Of a DNA stretch of 5,576 bases, positions 1-5,576 are shown one piece after another. Position 1 is the stretch's first letter; every line of letters begins with the position of its first letter. The notes under the pieces were generated by a model. The model saw nothing but the letters and a program-made list of their open reading frames with translations, was not told where the DNA came from and searched no databases. Source of the DNA: Pseudomonadota bacterium (lineage in GTDB: Bacteria > Pseudomonadota > Alphaproteobacteria > Acetobacterales > Acetobacteraceae); the NCBI GenBank assembly GCA_021815835.1, contig JAKAZN010000159.1, forward strand, positions 1-5,576, given 5' to 3'. The translations under genes and the position numbers were made by a program.

Positions 1-222
1 CTCGGCCCGCGCCAGCAGCGCGTCGCGTTCCTCGCGCGTGCCGGTGCCCTGCGAGTCGGGCGCCAGGTACCGGGCGGCGGTGAATTCGGGCCAGGTGGCG
101 CGGATCTCCCCGTCGAACCAGCCGCCGGCATCGGTCAGGCGCAGCGCCGGATCGACCGCCTCGATCGCGGCGCGATCGGCGGGGCTGAGGCGCTGGATGG
201 CAAGAATCTCGACCGGACGCAT
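1..222 (-). CDS. Probable D-2-hydroxyacid dehydrogenase, N-terminal fragment (runs off the left edge)
   Basis: An open frame of 74 codons runs from an ATG at 222-220 to the window edge without a stop, so the C-terminal majority of the protein is missing. The start is supported by a GAGG Shine-Dalgarno-like motif (complement of 229-232) six bases upstream. The protein begins MRPVEILAIQRLSPADRAAI and continues with an LTDAGGWFDGEI segment and a WPEFTAARYL segment. This resembles the N-terminal part of the substrate-binding domain of NAD-dependent D-isomer-specific 2-hydroxyacid dehydrogenases, which reduce 2-keto acids to D-2-hydroxy acids in the cytoplasm. The decisive features, the Rossmann GxGxxG loop and the catalytic Arg/Glu/His, would lie outside the window, so the family call rests on overall resemblance only. 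It is read in the same direction as the efflux operon but separated by an 88-bp gap containing a hairpin, so it is probably an independent transcript. I see no convincing -35/-10 pair in that gap. Confidence 0.6.
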   Translation of the reverse strand, partial: MRPVEILAIQRLSPADRAAIEAVDPALRLTDAGGWFDGEIRATWPEFTAARYLAPDSQGTGTREERDALLARAE

Positions 223-279
223 GGGGGGCCTCGCGGAGGGGCGGGAAGGCGCGATGTAGCACGGAACCGCGCGCACTCT

Positions 280-300
280 CCCCTCCCCGACCGGGAGGGG
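280..300 (-). terminator. Hairpin downstream of the efflux operon, possible terminator or intergenic repeat
   Basis: A perfect 8-bp inverted repeat, CCCCTCCC (280-287) and GGGAGGGG (293-300), encloses a five-base loop. It begins 11 bases beyond the permease stop codon at 311-313 and is the only strong dyad in the 88-bp gap 223-310. Its position and pure G/C stem suit a transcription terminator for the minus-strand operon. However, no T-run follows on either strand (AGAGTG on minus, TGGATTTGG on plus), so it is not a textbook intrinsic terminator. It could stall polymerase before Rho action, protect the mRNA 3' end, or be a copy of a dispersed G/C hairpin repeat. Confidence 0.45.
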
Positions 301-310
301 TGGATTTGGT

Positions 311-1441
311 TCAGTCCAGCGTTTCCCGATACAGCCGCACCGCGATCGCGCCGGCCACCAGCGCGAAGGCCGCCATCGGCCAGAGATCGGGCCAGATCTG
401 CGCCAGGCCGTTCCCCTTCAGCAAAATCCCACGCGCGATCCGCAGCGCGTGCGTGATCGGCAGCACCTCCCCGATCGCGCGCGCCCAGCCCGGCATCCCC
501 GCAAACGGATACAGGAACCCCGACAACATCATCGACGGCAGGAACGCGAACTGCGCCATCTGCTGCGCCTGCATCTGGGTCTGCGCGATGGTCGAAAACG
601 TCAGCCCCATCGCCAGGTTGCAGGCGATGAACAGCCCCAGCGAGAGCATCAGCAGCAGGACCGACCCGCGCACCGGCACGCCGAACACCACCACCGCGAG
701 TGCCAGCACCAGCACCGTCTGCGCATAGCCCAGCCCCACATAGGGAATGATCTTGCCCAACGCCACTTCCGACGGCCGCACCGGCATCGCCAGCAGGTTT
801 TCCAGCGTACCGGTCTCACGCTCGCGCGTGATCGCAACCGAGGTGAGCACCAGCGTGGAGATGGTCAGGATGATCGCGATCAGCCCGGGCACGATATTGA
901 GCGCGGTGATCTGCTCGGGATTATACCGTGCGTGCAGCACGATCTGGAACGGCGGCGCCGGCGGCGGCGCGCTGCGCAGATTGGGCGGCAGGTCGCGGTT
1001 CAGCACCGCGGCGTTCAGCGCCCCCAGCGCCGCGGTCGCGCTGCCGATCGCCACCGGATCGGACCCATCCGCGTCCATCAGGATCCGCGGCTTCTCGCCC
1101 CGGTCCACAAGCCGCGAGAAATCGGGCGGAATCTCCAGCACGAACAGCACATCTCCCCGCCGCAGCGCTTCATCGGCGGTGGCGGCCGAGGGATACGGAC
1201 GGATGTCGAAATACCGGGTGTTGACCAGCGCGCTGACCAAGGTCCGCTCATAGACCGAGTGATCGGCGGAAACCAAGGCGGTCGGCAGATGCCGTGGATT
1301 GGCGTTGATCGCAAAGCCGAACAGGAACAGCTGGATCATCGGCAGGATCAGGGTCAGCCGGATCGTCATCGGATCCCGCCGCATCTGCAACCATTCCTTG
1401 CGCAGCATCGCCGCCAATCGACGGAACGAAAACCCGGTCAT
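311..1441 (-). CDS. ABC-2 type transporter permease (YhhJ/YbhS-like)
   Basis: This 376-residue inner-membrane protein is the likely membrane-spanning subunit of the exporter. The topology is that of the ABC-2 family. A cytoplasmic N-terminus (LRKEWLQMRRDP, 13-24) leads into TM1 at about 27-46, followed by a large periplasmic domain at about 48-178. Five more hydrophobic segments follow at about 180-204, 231-254, 259-284, 295-314 and 352-370. The family hallmark is clear: ERETGTLENLL (207-217) followed by MPVRPSEVALGKIIPYV, the loop that contacts the ATPase. The periplasmic domain carries a proline-rich stretch (PPPAPP, 159-164) encoded by a GGC/GCC-rich run. The length is normal for the family. 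The ATG overlaps the ATPase stop by four bases (ATGA, 1438-1441), and a CAGGAG motif lies eight bases upstream. Only one permease is present, where the ybh system has two, so a homodimer is inferred. The substrate cannot be deduced. Confidence 0.93.
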   Translation of the reverse strand: MTGFSFRRLAAMLRKEWLQMRRDPMTIRLTLILPMIQLFLFGFAINANPRHLPTALVSADHSVYERTLVSALVNTRYFDIRPYPSAATADEALRRGDVLFVLEIPPDFSRLVDRGEKPRILMDADGSDPVAIGSATAALGALNAAVLNRDLPPNLRSAPPPAPPFQIVLHARYNPEQITALNIVPGLIAIILTISTLVLTSVAITRERETGTLENLLAMPVRPSEVALGKIIPYVGLGYAQTVLVLALAVVVFGVPVRGSVLLLMLSLGLFIACNLAMGLTFSTIAQTQMQAQQMAQFAFLPSMMLSGFLYPFAGMPGWARAIGEVLPITHALRIARGILLKGNGLAQIWPDLWPMAAFALVAGAIAVRLYRETLD

Positions 1442-2361
1442 TCCGCCGGCTCCTGCGCGTTCAGCATGTGGATGAACACGTCATCCAGCCGTGGCGGCAC
1501 CTCCTGCCAGGTGAGCCTTCCGTCGTCGAGGCGCGCGATCGCCGCTGCCAGCGCGGCGCGATCCAGCCCGGCGATACGCAGCGCCTGGCCGAACACCGCC
1601 GCCGTTTCCACCCCCGGCGCGGCGCGCAGCGCGCGCACCGCGCGCTCGATGCCGGGTCCCGTCGCCTCGAACGTCACCAGATGCGCCGCCGCCACCACCT
1701 CCCCCGCCGTGCCCTGCACCACGAGCCGTCCGCCCGCGAGATAGATGACCCGCCCGCAGCGTTCCGCCTCGTCCATGTAATGGGTGGAAACCAGCACGGT
1801 CAGCCCGTCGGTCGCCAGTTCATGGATCAGGTCCCAGAATTGCCGTCGCGCCCGCGCATCCACCCCGGCGGTGGGCTCATCGAGCAGCAGCAGCTTCGGC
1901 CGGTGCAGCACGCAGGCCGCGAGCGCCATGCGCTGCTTCCACCCGCCCGAAAGCTCGCCGGTAAGCTGTCCGGCGCGATCGGCCAGCCCCATGCGTTCCA
2001 GCACCGCCGCGATCGCCGCGCGCCGGTCCGCCAGTTCATAAAGTCGCGCCACGAACTCCAGATTCTCCCTGACGGTCAGATCGCCGTAGAAGCTGAATTG
2101 CTGCGTCATGTAGCCCACCTGGCGGCGGATCGCGGGGGCCTCCGTCAACAGGTCGAGCCCGAGGCAGGTCCCGCCGCCGCCGTCGGGGCGCAGCAGGCCG
2201 CAGAGCATCCGGATCGTGGTGGTCTTGCCACTGCCGTTGCCGCCGAGAAACCCGCACACCTCCCCGGTTTCCACCCGCAGGGTCAGCCCGTCGATCACCT
2301 TGCGCTTGCGAAAGCTTTTCATCAGATCGTGCACGTCGATCGCGGGGCTGGAGGCGCTCAT
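1438..2361 (-). CDS. ABC transporter ATP-binding protein (single nucleotide-binding domain)
   Basis: This 307-residue cytoplasmic ATPase should power the permease encoded next to it. All the core motifs are present and intact. These are Walker A GGNGSGKT (40-47, Lys46), a Q-loop in YMTQQFSFY (Gln87/88), the signature LSGGWKQ (137-143), Walker B LLLLDEP (157-163, catalytic Glu162), the D-loop AGVDAR (165-170) and the switch His194 in STHYMDEAE. A C-terminal extension of about 80 residues follows the core, as in drug- and YbhF/RbbA-type exporters. Trp141 replaces the commoner Gln in the signature, a variant I associate with YbhF/RbbA-like ATPases. Unlike YbhF and RbbA, which are tandem fusions of two ATPase domains, this protein has a single domain and must dimerise. 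Start and stop both overlap neighbouring genes by four bases (ATGA at 2358-2361 and 1438-1441). No good Shine-Dalgarno precedes the start, so its translation probably depends on coupling to the adaptor gene. Confidence 0.95.
   Translation of the reverse strand: MSASSPAIDVHDLMKSFRKRKVIDGLTLRVETGEVCGFLGGNGSGKTTTIRMLCGLLRPDGGGGTCLGLDLLTEAPAIRRQVGYMTQQFSFYGDLTVRENLEFVARLYELADRRAAIAAVLERMGLADRAGQLTGELSGGWKQRMALAACVLHRPKLLLLDEPTAGVDARARRQFWDLIHELATDGLTVLVSTHYMDEAERCGRVIYLAGGRLVVQGTAGEVVAAAHLVTFEATGPGIERAVRALRAAPGVETAAVFGQALRIAGLDRAALAAAIARLDDGRLTWQEVPPRLDDVFIHMLNAQEPAE
1450..1455 (-). promoter_or_regulatory. Ribosome binding site for the permease
   Basis: CAGGAG on the minus strand lies eight bases before the permease ATG, inside the last codons of the ATPase gene. 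It supports the annotated start and indicates that the permease can recruit its own ribosomes in addition to coupling through the ATGA overlap. Confidence 0.6.
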
Positions 2362-3347
2362 TTCGGCGGCGCCGCGATCGGCCGCACCTCCACTGGCTCC
2401 CCCGGTTTCAGCCGCAACGCTTCGGCCGGCGGCGGCCGCGCCTCGATCAGGAACACCAGCTTGGCGCGGGTCTGCTCGCTGTAGATCACCGGCGGGGTGT
2501 ATTCCGATTGCGGCGCGATGAACGAGACGGTCCCGGTCAGCCCCGCCCCGCAGCCATCGCAGGAGATCGCCACGCGCTGGCCGAAACGGAGTCCCGCCAG
2601 CGCCGGCTCGGGGACAAAGAACCGCACGCGGATGTTCGCCGGCGGCAGCAATTGCACCACCGTCGCCCCGGCATTCACCGTCTCCCCCGCCCGCGCGCTC
2701 GTATCCGAAACGATCGCCGCGACCGGTGCCGCGACGTGTCGCTGCGCCAGCGACCAGGCCGCCTGCGCGAGCGCCGCCCGCGCGACGGCAACCGCGGCCC
2801 GGGCGGCTTCGATCTGATCCGCCCGCCCGGTCGGCTCGCGCGCCAGCGCAAGCTTCGCCGCCGCCTGCGCCACCTGCGCGCGCGCCGCGGTGAGCACCAT
2901 CCGCTCCTGGTCCACTTTCTGGCGCGTCACCGCCCCGCTGGCGATCACGCGCGCGTCGCGGGCCAGATTATCCGCCGCCTGCGCCATGACGGCGCGCGAC
3001 GCGGCCAACGCCGCCACATCCTGCGCGATCTCGTCGGGCCGGGACGGCGCCACGAGATTCGCAAGATTGGCCTCCGCCCCCGCCAGATTCGCCGCCGCCG
3101 CCGCGCGGGCCGCCAACTCGTTCGTATCGTCCTGATCGAACAACGGCGTCCCCGCCGCCACCACGTCCCCCCGCGCCACCGCCAACCGGACCAGCCGTCC
3201 GTTCTGCACCGGTGCTACATCGACATAATCCGCCTCGGCGTAGCCCGCCCAGCCCGCCGGGGCGCGCGCCAGCGAGCGCCAGACCAGATAGCCCGCCGCG
3301 GCGAGCAACACCGCCACCGCCAGCACCGCGGGCACGAATCGTTTCAT
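2358..3347 (-). CDS. HlyD-family periplasmic adaptor (membrane fusion protein, YhiI/YbhG-like)
   Basis: This 329-residue adaptor is expected to join the inner-membrane ABC pump to an outer-membrane channel. A single hydrophobic anchor (about 4-24, after Met-Lys-Arg) leaves the rest in the periplasm. The first half of the biotinyl/lipoyl-like domain is at about 38-72 (VDVAPVQNGRLVRLAVARGD). An Ala-rich alpha-helical hairpin, likely coiled coil, covers about 75-205. The second lipoyl half is at about 206-235 (HVAAPVAAIVSD) and a beta-barrel runs from about 240 to the end. The FIAPQSEYTPPVIYSEQTR segment (277-295) is characteristic of the YhiI/YbhG-like group. A Cys-Asp-Gly-Cys pair (Cys263, Cys266) in the barrel could form a disulfide or bind metal. 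The ATG overlaps the TetR stop by four bases (3344-3347), with a strong GGAGGG site five bases upstream. No outer-membrane channel gene is in the window, so a shared TolC-like partner is inferred. Confidence 0.93.
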   Translation of the reverse strand: MKRFVPAVLAVAVLLAAAGYLVWRSLARAPAGWAGYAEADYVDVAPVQNGRLVRLAVARGDVVAAGTPLFDQDDTNELAARAAAAANLAGAEANLANLVAPSRPDEIAQDVAALAASRAVMAQAADNLARDARVIASGAVTRQKVDQERMVLTAARAQVAQAAAKLALAREPTGRADQIEAARAAVAVARAALAQAAWSLAQRHVAAPVAAIVSDTSARAGETVNAGATVVQLLPPANIRVRFFVPEPALAGLRFGQRVAISCDGCGAGLTGTVSFIAPQSEYTPPVIYSEQTRAKLVFLIEARPPPAEALRLKPGEPVEVRPIAAPPK

Positions 3348-3964
3348 GGTCCCTCCGCCGCCAGGCCGCGCAGCAGGATCTCCGTGTGCGCCGCCAGCAC
3401 CGCCAGCGGATCGCGCGGCAGCGCCGCATGGCGCCCGATCGAGGCGCGGGCCAGCATCATCAGCAACACCGGCGCCACCACCAGCGGCGCGACCGCCTCC
3501 GGCGCCACCGGCCGGAACTCCCCCGATGCCACGCCGCGCGCGATCACGCCGGCAAACAGCGCAAGCCCGCGGCCCGCGACCTCCTCGGCATAGAACCGCG
3601 CCAAGGTCGGAAAATTCCCGGCCTCGGCCAGCACCAGGCGCGGGATCGCGGCAATCTCGGTATCGCCCTGCGCCGCGATCGCGCCGATCAGCGCGCGCAG
3701 CAGTTCGGCGATCGGTCCCTGATGGACGCGCGCCGTCTCCTCCAGCCGCGCGATCGCGGGGATCAGGTCGTGGCGGACCACCGCGCGGAACAGATCCTCC
3801 TTGGTCTGGAAGTAGAGGTAGATCGTGCCCTTCGCGATCCCCGCCCGCCGCGCCACGTCGTCCAACCGCGTGGCCGCGAACCCCCGCTCGGCAAACAGCG
3901 CCAACGCCGCGGCAAGAATTTCGCCGGGGCGCGAATCCTTGCGGCGGGTGCGAGGGGCGGTCAT
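3344..3964 (-). CDS. TetR/AcrR-family transcriptional regulator, probable repressor of the efflux operon
   Basis: This 206-residue protein has the usual TetR length and layout. The N-terminal DNA-binding domain covers about 12-59, with the helix-turn-helix in LDDVARRAGIAKGTIYLYF (34-52) followed by the KEDLF segment that ends the domain. The remainder is an all-helical ligand-binding and dimerisation region, including RLVLAEAGNFPTLARFYAEE (109-128), a pattern seen in AefR-like TetR proteins. It is the first gene of the operon, and its stop overlaps the adaptor ATG by four bases. A palindromic operator lies eight bases before its start codon, so autorepression of the whole operon is the likely mode of control. 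No Shine-Dalgarno precedes the ATG. The preceding bases are AAGCGCCC, and the predicted promoter would start transcription at or next to the ATG, suggesting a leaderless mRNA. By position the role is comparable to CecR (YbiH) of the enterobacterial ybhGFSR operon, but the effector is unknown. Confidence 0.94.
   Translation of the reverse strand: MTAPRTRRKDSRPGEILAAALALFAERGFAATRLDDVARRAGIAKGTIYLYFQTKEDLFRAVVRHDLIPAIARLEETARVHQGPIAELLRALIGAIAAQGDTEIAAIPRLVLAEAGNFPTLARFYAEEVAGRGLALFAGVIARGVASGEFRPVAPEAVAPLVVAPVLLMMLARASIGRHAALPRDPLAVLAAHTEILLRGLAAEGP
3351..3356 (-). promoter_or_regulatory. Strong ribosome binding site for the HlyD adaptor
   Basis: GGAGGG on the minus strand lies five bases (ACC plus flanking bases) before the adaptor ATG, within the last codons of the tetR-type gene. 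It fixes the adaptor start and is the best Shine-Dalgarno in the operon. The pump could therefore be translated more strongly than the regulator, whose own start has none. Confidence 0.75.
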
Positions 3965-3970
3965 GGGCGC

Positions 3971-3999
3971 TTACTAACCGGCCGGTCAGTCAGTAGCAA
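3971..3999 (-). promoter_or_regulatory. Predicted promoter of the tetR-hlyD-ABC operon
   Basis: On the minus strand, TTGCTA (complement of 3994-3999) matches the -35 consensus at four of six positions. After exactly 17 bases comes TAGTAA (complement of 3971-3976), a weak -10 match at three of six positions. Six bases separate the -10 from the ATG of the regulator, which would put the transcription start on or beside the start codon. It is the best -35/-10 pair I found in the 97-bp gap. The operator fills most of its spacer and reaches into the -10, so bound repressor would block polymerase directly. The call is by eye and not certain. Confidence 0.45.
3973..3990. promoter_or_regulatory. TetR-type operator palindrome
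   Basis: ACTAACCGG followed directly by CCGGTCAGT forms an 18-bp inverted repeat with eight of nine base pairs matching; the mismatch is 3976 against 3987. The ten central bases, ACCGGCCGGT, are a perfect palindrome. Size, symmetry and the ACCG/CGGT core are typical of operators bound by TetR-family dimers. The site lies eight bases upstream of the regulator's ATG and inside its predicted promoter. The right arm continues with a second CAGT (GTCAGTCAGT, 3985-3994), giving a four-base direct repeat that could offer an alternative half-site. The regulator encoded alongside is the obvious binder, by inference. Confidence 0.75.
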
Positions 4000-4012
4000 G
4001 CCCCCGCCCCTT

Positions 4013-4023
4013 GACCGCCGGTC
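4013..4023. promoter_or_regulatory. Second operator-like palindrome in front of the hydrolase
   Basis: GACCG-C-GGTC-type symmetry: the 11 bases GACCGCCGGTC form a perfect inverted repeat with five-base arms around a single C. The arms contain the same ACCG and CGGT core as the main operator, but with one base between them instead of two. It overlaps TTGACC (4011-4016), a possible -35 element reading towards the hydrolase, although no good -10 follows at 17-18 bases. It may be a weak second site for the TetR protein. In DNA this GC-rich, a short palindrome can also arise by chance. Confidence 0.35.
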
Positions 4024-4050
4024 CCCGACCCGCCCCACTTGCCGCCCACC

Positions 4051-4056
4051 GGAGGA
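4051..4056 (+). promoter_or_regulatory. Ribosome binding site of the alpha/beta hydrolase
   Basis: GGAGGA lies five bases before the ATG at 4062-4064. This is a near-consensus Shine-Dalgarno at good spacing, and it decides the hydrolase start in a stretch that is open in several frames. It contrasts with the divergent tetR-type gene, which has no such site. Confidence 0.8.
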
Positions 4057-4061
4057 CACCA

Positions 4062-5576
4062 ATGCCGCCCGCCATCCGCTTCGCCATCACCGACCGCCGC
4101 CCATTCGCCGGCGGCCACGCCTTCCCCCACACCGGGGCCTACGAGCGCCTGACCGGCCGCGTCCATCTGGGTATCGACCCCGACGCGTCGGAAAACCGTT
4201 TCGTCACCGACCTGTCGATGGCCGAGCGCGACCTCGACGGCCGCGTGACGATCGTGGCGGACGTGATGTTCCTCGCCCCCGCCGATCCCGCGCGCGGCAA
4301 CCGCCGCCTGTTCCTGGACTGGGGCAACCGCGGCGCCAAACGCGCGCTGCAATTCTTCAACGACGCCATCCCCAGCAATGATCCGCTCACGCGCGAGCAC
4401 GCCGGCAACGGCTTCCTCATGCGCCGCGGCTACACCGTGGGCTGGGTCGCGTGGGAGGGCGACCTGCTGCCCGGCAGTGGCCGCATGACGATCGATCTGC
4501 CCGTCGCGCGCGCCCCCGACGGCCCCATCACCGGCCCGGTCCGGGTGGAATACATCGTGTCCCAAACCGGCACGACCTGCCTGCCGCTCTCGGGCCGCAT
4601 CGCCGCGCGAAGCTATCCCGCCGCCAGCATCGATCCGCGCGCCGCCACCCTCACGCGCCGCCGCTACCCCGACGACGCCCCTGAAACCATCCCGCCCGAT
4701 GCCTGGTCCTACGCCCGCCTGACCGCCGGGCAGAGCGGGGAAACCGGCGCGGTGGAACAGGCGATCGAGGCCTGCGACACCCACATCCATCTGCCCGGCG
4801 GTTTCGAGCCGGGCTGGATCTACGAACTGGTCTATCCCGGGCGGGATCCGATCGTGCACGGGCTTGGCTATGTCGCGATCCGCGATGTTGTCGCGGCCCT
4901 CAAGCACGACGCGGCCGCGAGCCCGGTGGGGCCGATCGAGCGAGCCTATGCCTGGGGCCGCTCGCAAACGGGGCGCACGATCCGCGATTTCGTCTATCTG
5001 GGCGCCAATGCGGACGGGGAGGGGCGGCGCGTGTTCGACGGCGTGCTGCCGCATGTCGCCGGCGCCGGTCGGGCCTGGGTCAATCACCGCTTCGCCGCGC
5101 CCATCGTTTCGGGTGGGCAGCAATACGAGGATCATTTCGCTCCCGCCGACCGCTTTCCCTTCGCCTACGCCGAGACGACCGACCACCTGACCGGGCGGCG
5201 CGACGCGATCCTGAAGCGGCCCACCACCGACCCGTTGGTGATCCACACTCAGACCGCGAGCGAGTACTGGTCCCGTCGCGGCTCGCTGGCGCACACCGAC
5301 ACGCGGGGGGAGGATCTGGCGGAGCCCGCTTGCGTGCGCATCTACGCCTGGGCCGGCTCGCAGCATTTCGCCGATCCGCGCGCGCGGGCGGCGCGCAAGC
5401 CGGGCTGCCAGAATCTGTCGAACACGGTGGCCACGTCGATGTTGTTCCGCGCGGTGCTGGATGCGATGGATCGCTGGGCGAGCGAGGGCGTGGCCCCGCC
5501 GCCGTCGCGCCATCCGCGTCGGAGCGACGGCACGTTGATCGACGCCGCCGCCTGGCGCGCGCGATTCCCGGCGATT
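4062..5576 (+). CDS. Alpha/beta hydrolase domain protein, Abhydrolase_10 type (3' end outside the window)
   Basis: I read 505 codons without a stop to the right edge, so the C-terminus is missing. There is no signal peptide (MPPAIRFAITDRRPF), so a cytoplasmic enzyme is likely. Conserved blocks in order are WGNRG (87-91), GWVAWEGD (127-134) after a GFLMRRGYT stretch, PGWIYELVY...GLGYVAIRD (250-275), the nucleophile elbow GRSQTGR (299-305) with candidate catalytic Ser301, and FDGVLPH (325-331). ASEYW with Glu401 and AGSQH with His435 follow and are my candidates for the acid and base of the triad. This block order fits the alpha/beta hydrolase domain family PF20091 (Abhydrolase_10), probable esterases or related hydrolases whose substrates are mostly unassigned. 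The gene is divergent from the TetR-controlled exporter operon and shares its 97-bp control region, so co-regulation is plausible but unproven. The opposite strand is open for about 500 codons in the mirrored frame, which is a GC artefact. Confidence 0.88.
   Translation, partial: MPPAIRFAITDRRPFAGGHAFPHTGAYERLTGRVHLGIDPDASENRFVTDLSMAERDLDGRVTIVADVMFLAPADPARGNRRLFLDWGNRGAKRALQFFNDAIPSNDPLTREHAGNGFLMRRGYTVGWVAWEGDLLPGSGRMTIDLPVARAPDGPITGPVRVEYIVSQTGTTCLPLSGRIAARSYPAASIDPRAATLTRRRYPDDAPETIPPDAWSYARLTAGQSGETGAVEQAIEACDTHIHLPGGFEPGWIYELVYPGRDPIVHGLGYVAIRDVVAALKHDAAASPVGPIERAYAWGRSQTGRTIRDFVYLGANADGEGRRVFDGVLPHVAGAGRAWVNHRFAAPIVSGGQQYEDHFAPADRFPFAYAETTDHLTGRRDAILKRPTTDPLVIHTQTASEYWSRRGSLAHTDTRGEDLAEPACVRIYAWAGSQHFADPRARAARKPGCQNLSNTVATSMLFRAVLDAMDRWASEGVAPPPSRHPRRSDGTLIDAAAWRARFPAI

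Noticed and set aside
38..259. Plus-strand open frame of 73 codons at the left edge
   Set aside because: It lies opposite the dehydrogenase fragment, which shows family-like sequence and a ribosome binding site. This one shows neither.
263..267. GGAAC as the -35 of an EcfG-type general stress promoter, plus strand
   Set aside because: No CGTT-like -10 follows at 16-17 bases, and no gene starts downstream on that strand.
950..972. GGC/GCG-rich run resembling a triplet repeat
   Set aside because: It encodes the Pro/Ala-rich stretch of the permease periplasmic domain and is imperfect, so codon composition explains it.
449..1744. Plus-strand open frame of 431 codons opposite the permease and the end of the ATPase
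   Set aside because: It is in the mirrored frame of the permease, and its Arg/His/Gln-rich product matches no family pattern. It is a GC shadow of genes with clear motifs.
1468..2484. Plus-strand open frame of 338 codons opposite the ATPase
   Set aside because: Same mirrored-frame effect. The product is compositionally biased, and the opposite strand has intact Walker motifs.
2508..3593. Plus-strand open frame of 361 codons opposite the HlyD adaptor
   Set aside because: Mirrored frame of the adaptor, with an Arg-rich product lacking any recognisable domain.
3212..4381. Plus-strand open frame of 389 codons spanning the TetR gene, control region and hydrolase start
   Set aside because: Mirrored frame of the TetR gene that happens to continue through the gap. 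It crosses the operator and overlaps the hydrolase in another frame, and its product is Arg/Pro-rich.
3990..5513. Minus-strand open frame of 507 codons opposite the hydrolase
   Set aside because: Its codon boundaries coincide with those of the hydrolase. A mirrored-frame stop needs a sense TTA, CTA or TCA codon, which are rare at this GC content, so the frame stays open passively. Its product is low-complexity and rich in Arg, Gly and Ala, and it would run into the operator. The sense frame has family motifs and a strong ribosome binding site.

Overview
The DNA is strongly GC-rich, with G or C at most third codon positions and many GATCG-type words. The proteins read like those of an alphaproteobacterium, most likely a sphingomonad. 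That assignment rests on protein style recalled from memory, not on a search. Nothing points to a plasmid, phage, insertion sequence, CRISPR array or RNA gene, and coding density is very high.

Layout. (1) Positions 1-222, minus strand: the N-terminal 74 codons of a probable D-2-hydroxyacid dehydrogenase that runs off the left edge. (2) Positions 223-310: a short gap with an 8-bp perfect hairpin just downstream of the efflux operon. (3) Positions 311-3964, minus strand: a four-gene operon transcribed right to left, in the order TetR-family regulator, HlyD-type periplasmic adaptor, ABC ATPase, ABC-2 permease. Each junction is a 4-base ATGA start/stop overlap, so translation is probably coupled throughout. 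(4) Positions 3965-4061: a 97-bp divergent control region with an 18-bp TetR-type palindrome lying inside the regulator's own predicted promoter, plus a second 11-bp palindrome with a related core. (5) Positions 4062-5576, plus strand: an alpha/beta hydrolase of the Abhydrolase_10 type, cut by the right edge after 505 codons.

Working model. The operon encodes a compact tripartite-type exporter related to the YbhGFSR and YhiI-RbbA-YhhJ systems of enterobacteria, but with one single-domain ATPase and one permease, so both probably act as homodimers. The adaptor would link the inner-membrane pump to an outer-membrane channel encoded elsewhere. The TetR protein probably represses its own operon from the adjacent operator and releases on binding a ligand, perhaps the pump's substrate. 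The divergent hydrolase shares the control region and may be co-regulated. No substrate can be read from the sequence.

The system is recognisable rather than new. The most useful leads are the operator/promoter overlap with a possibly leaderless regulator mRNA, the second operator-like palindrome in front of the hydrolase, and the pairing of an uncharacterised hydrolase with an efflux operon.
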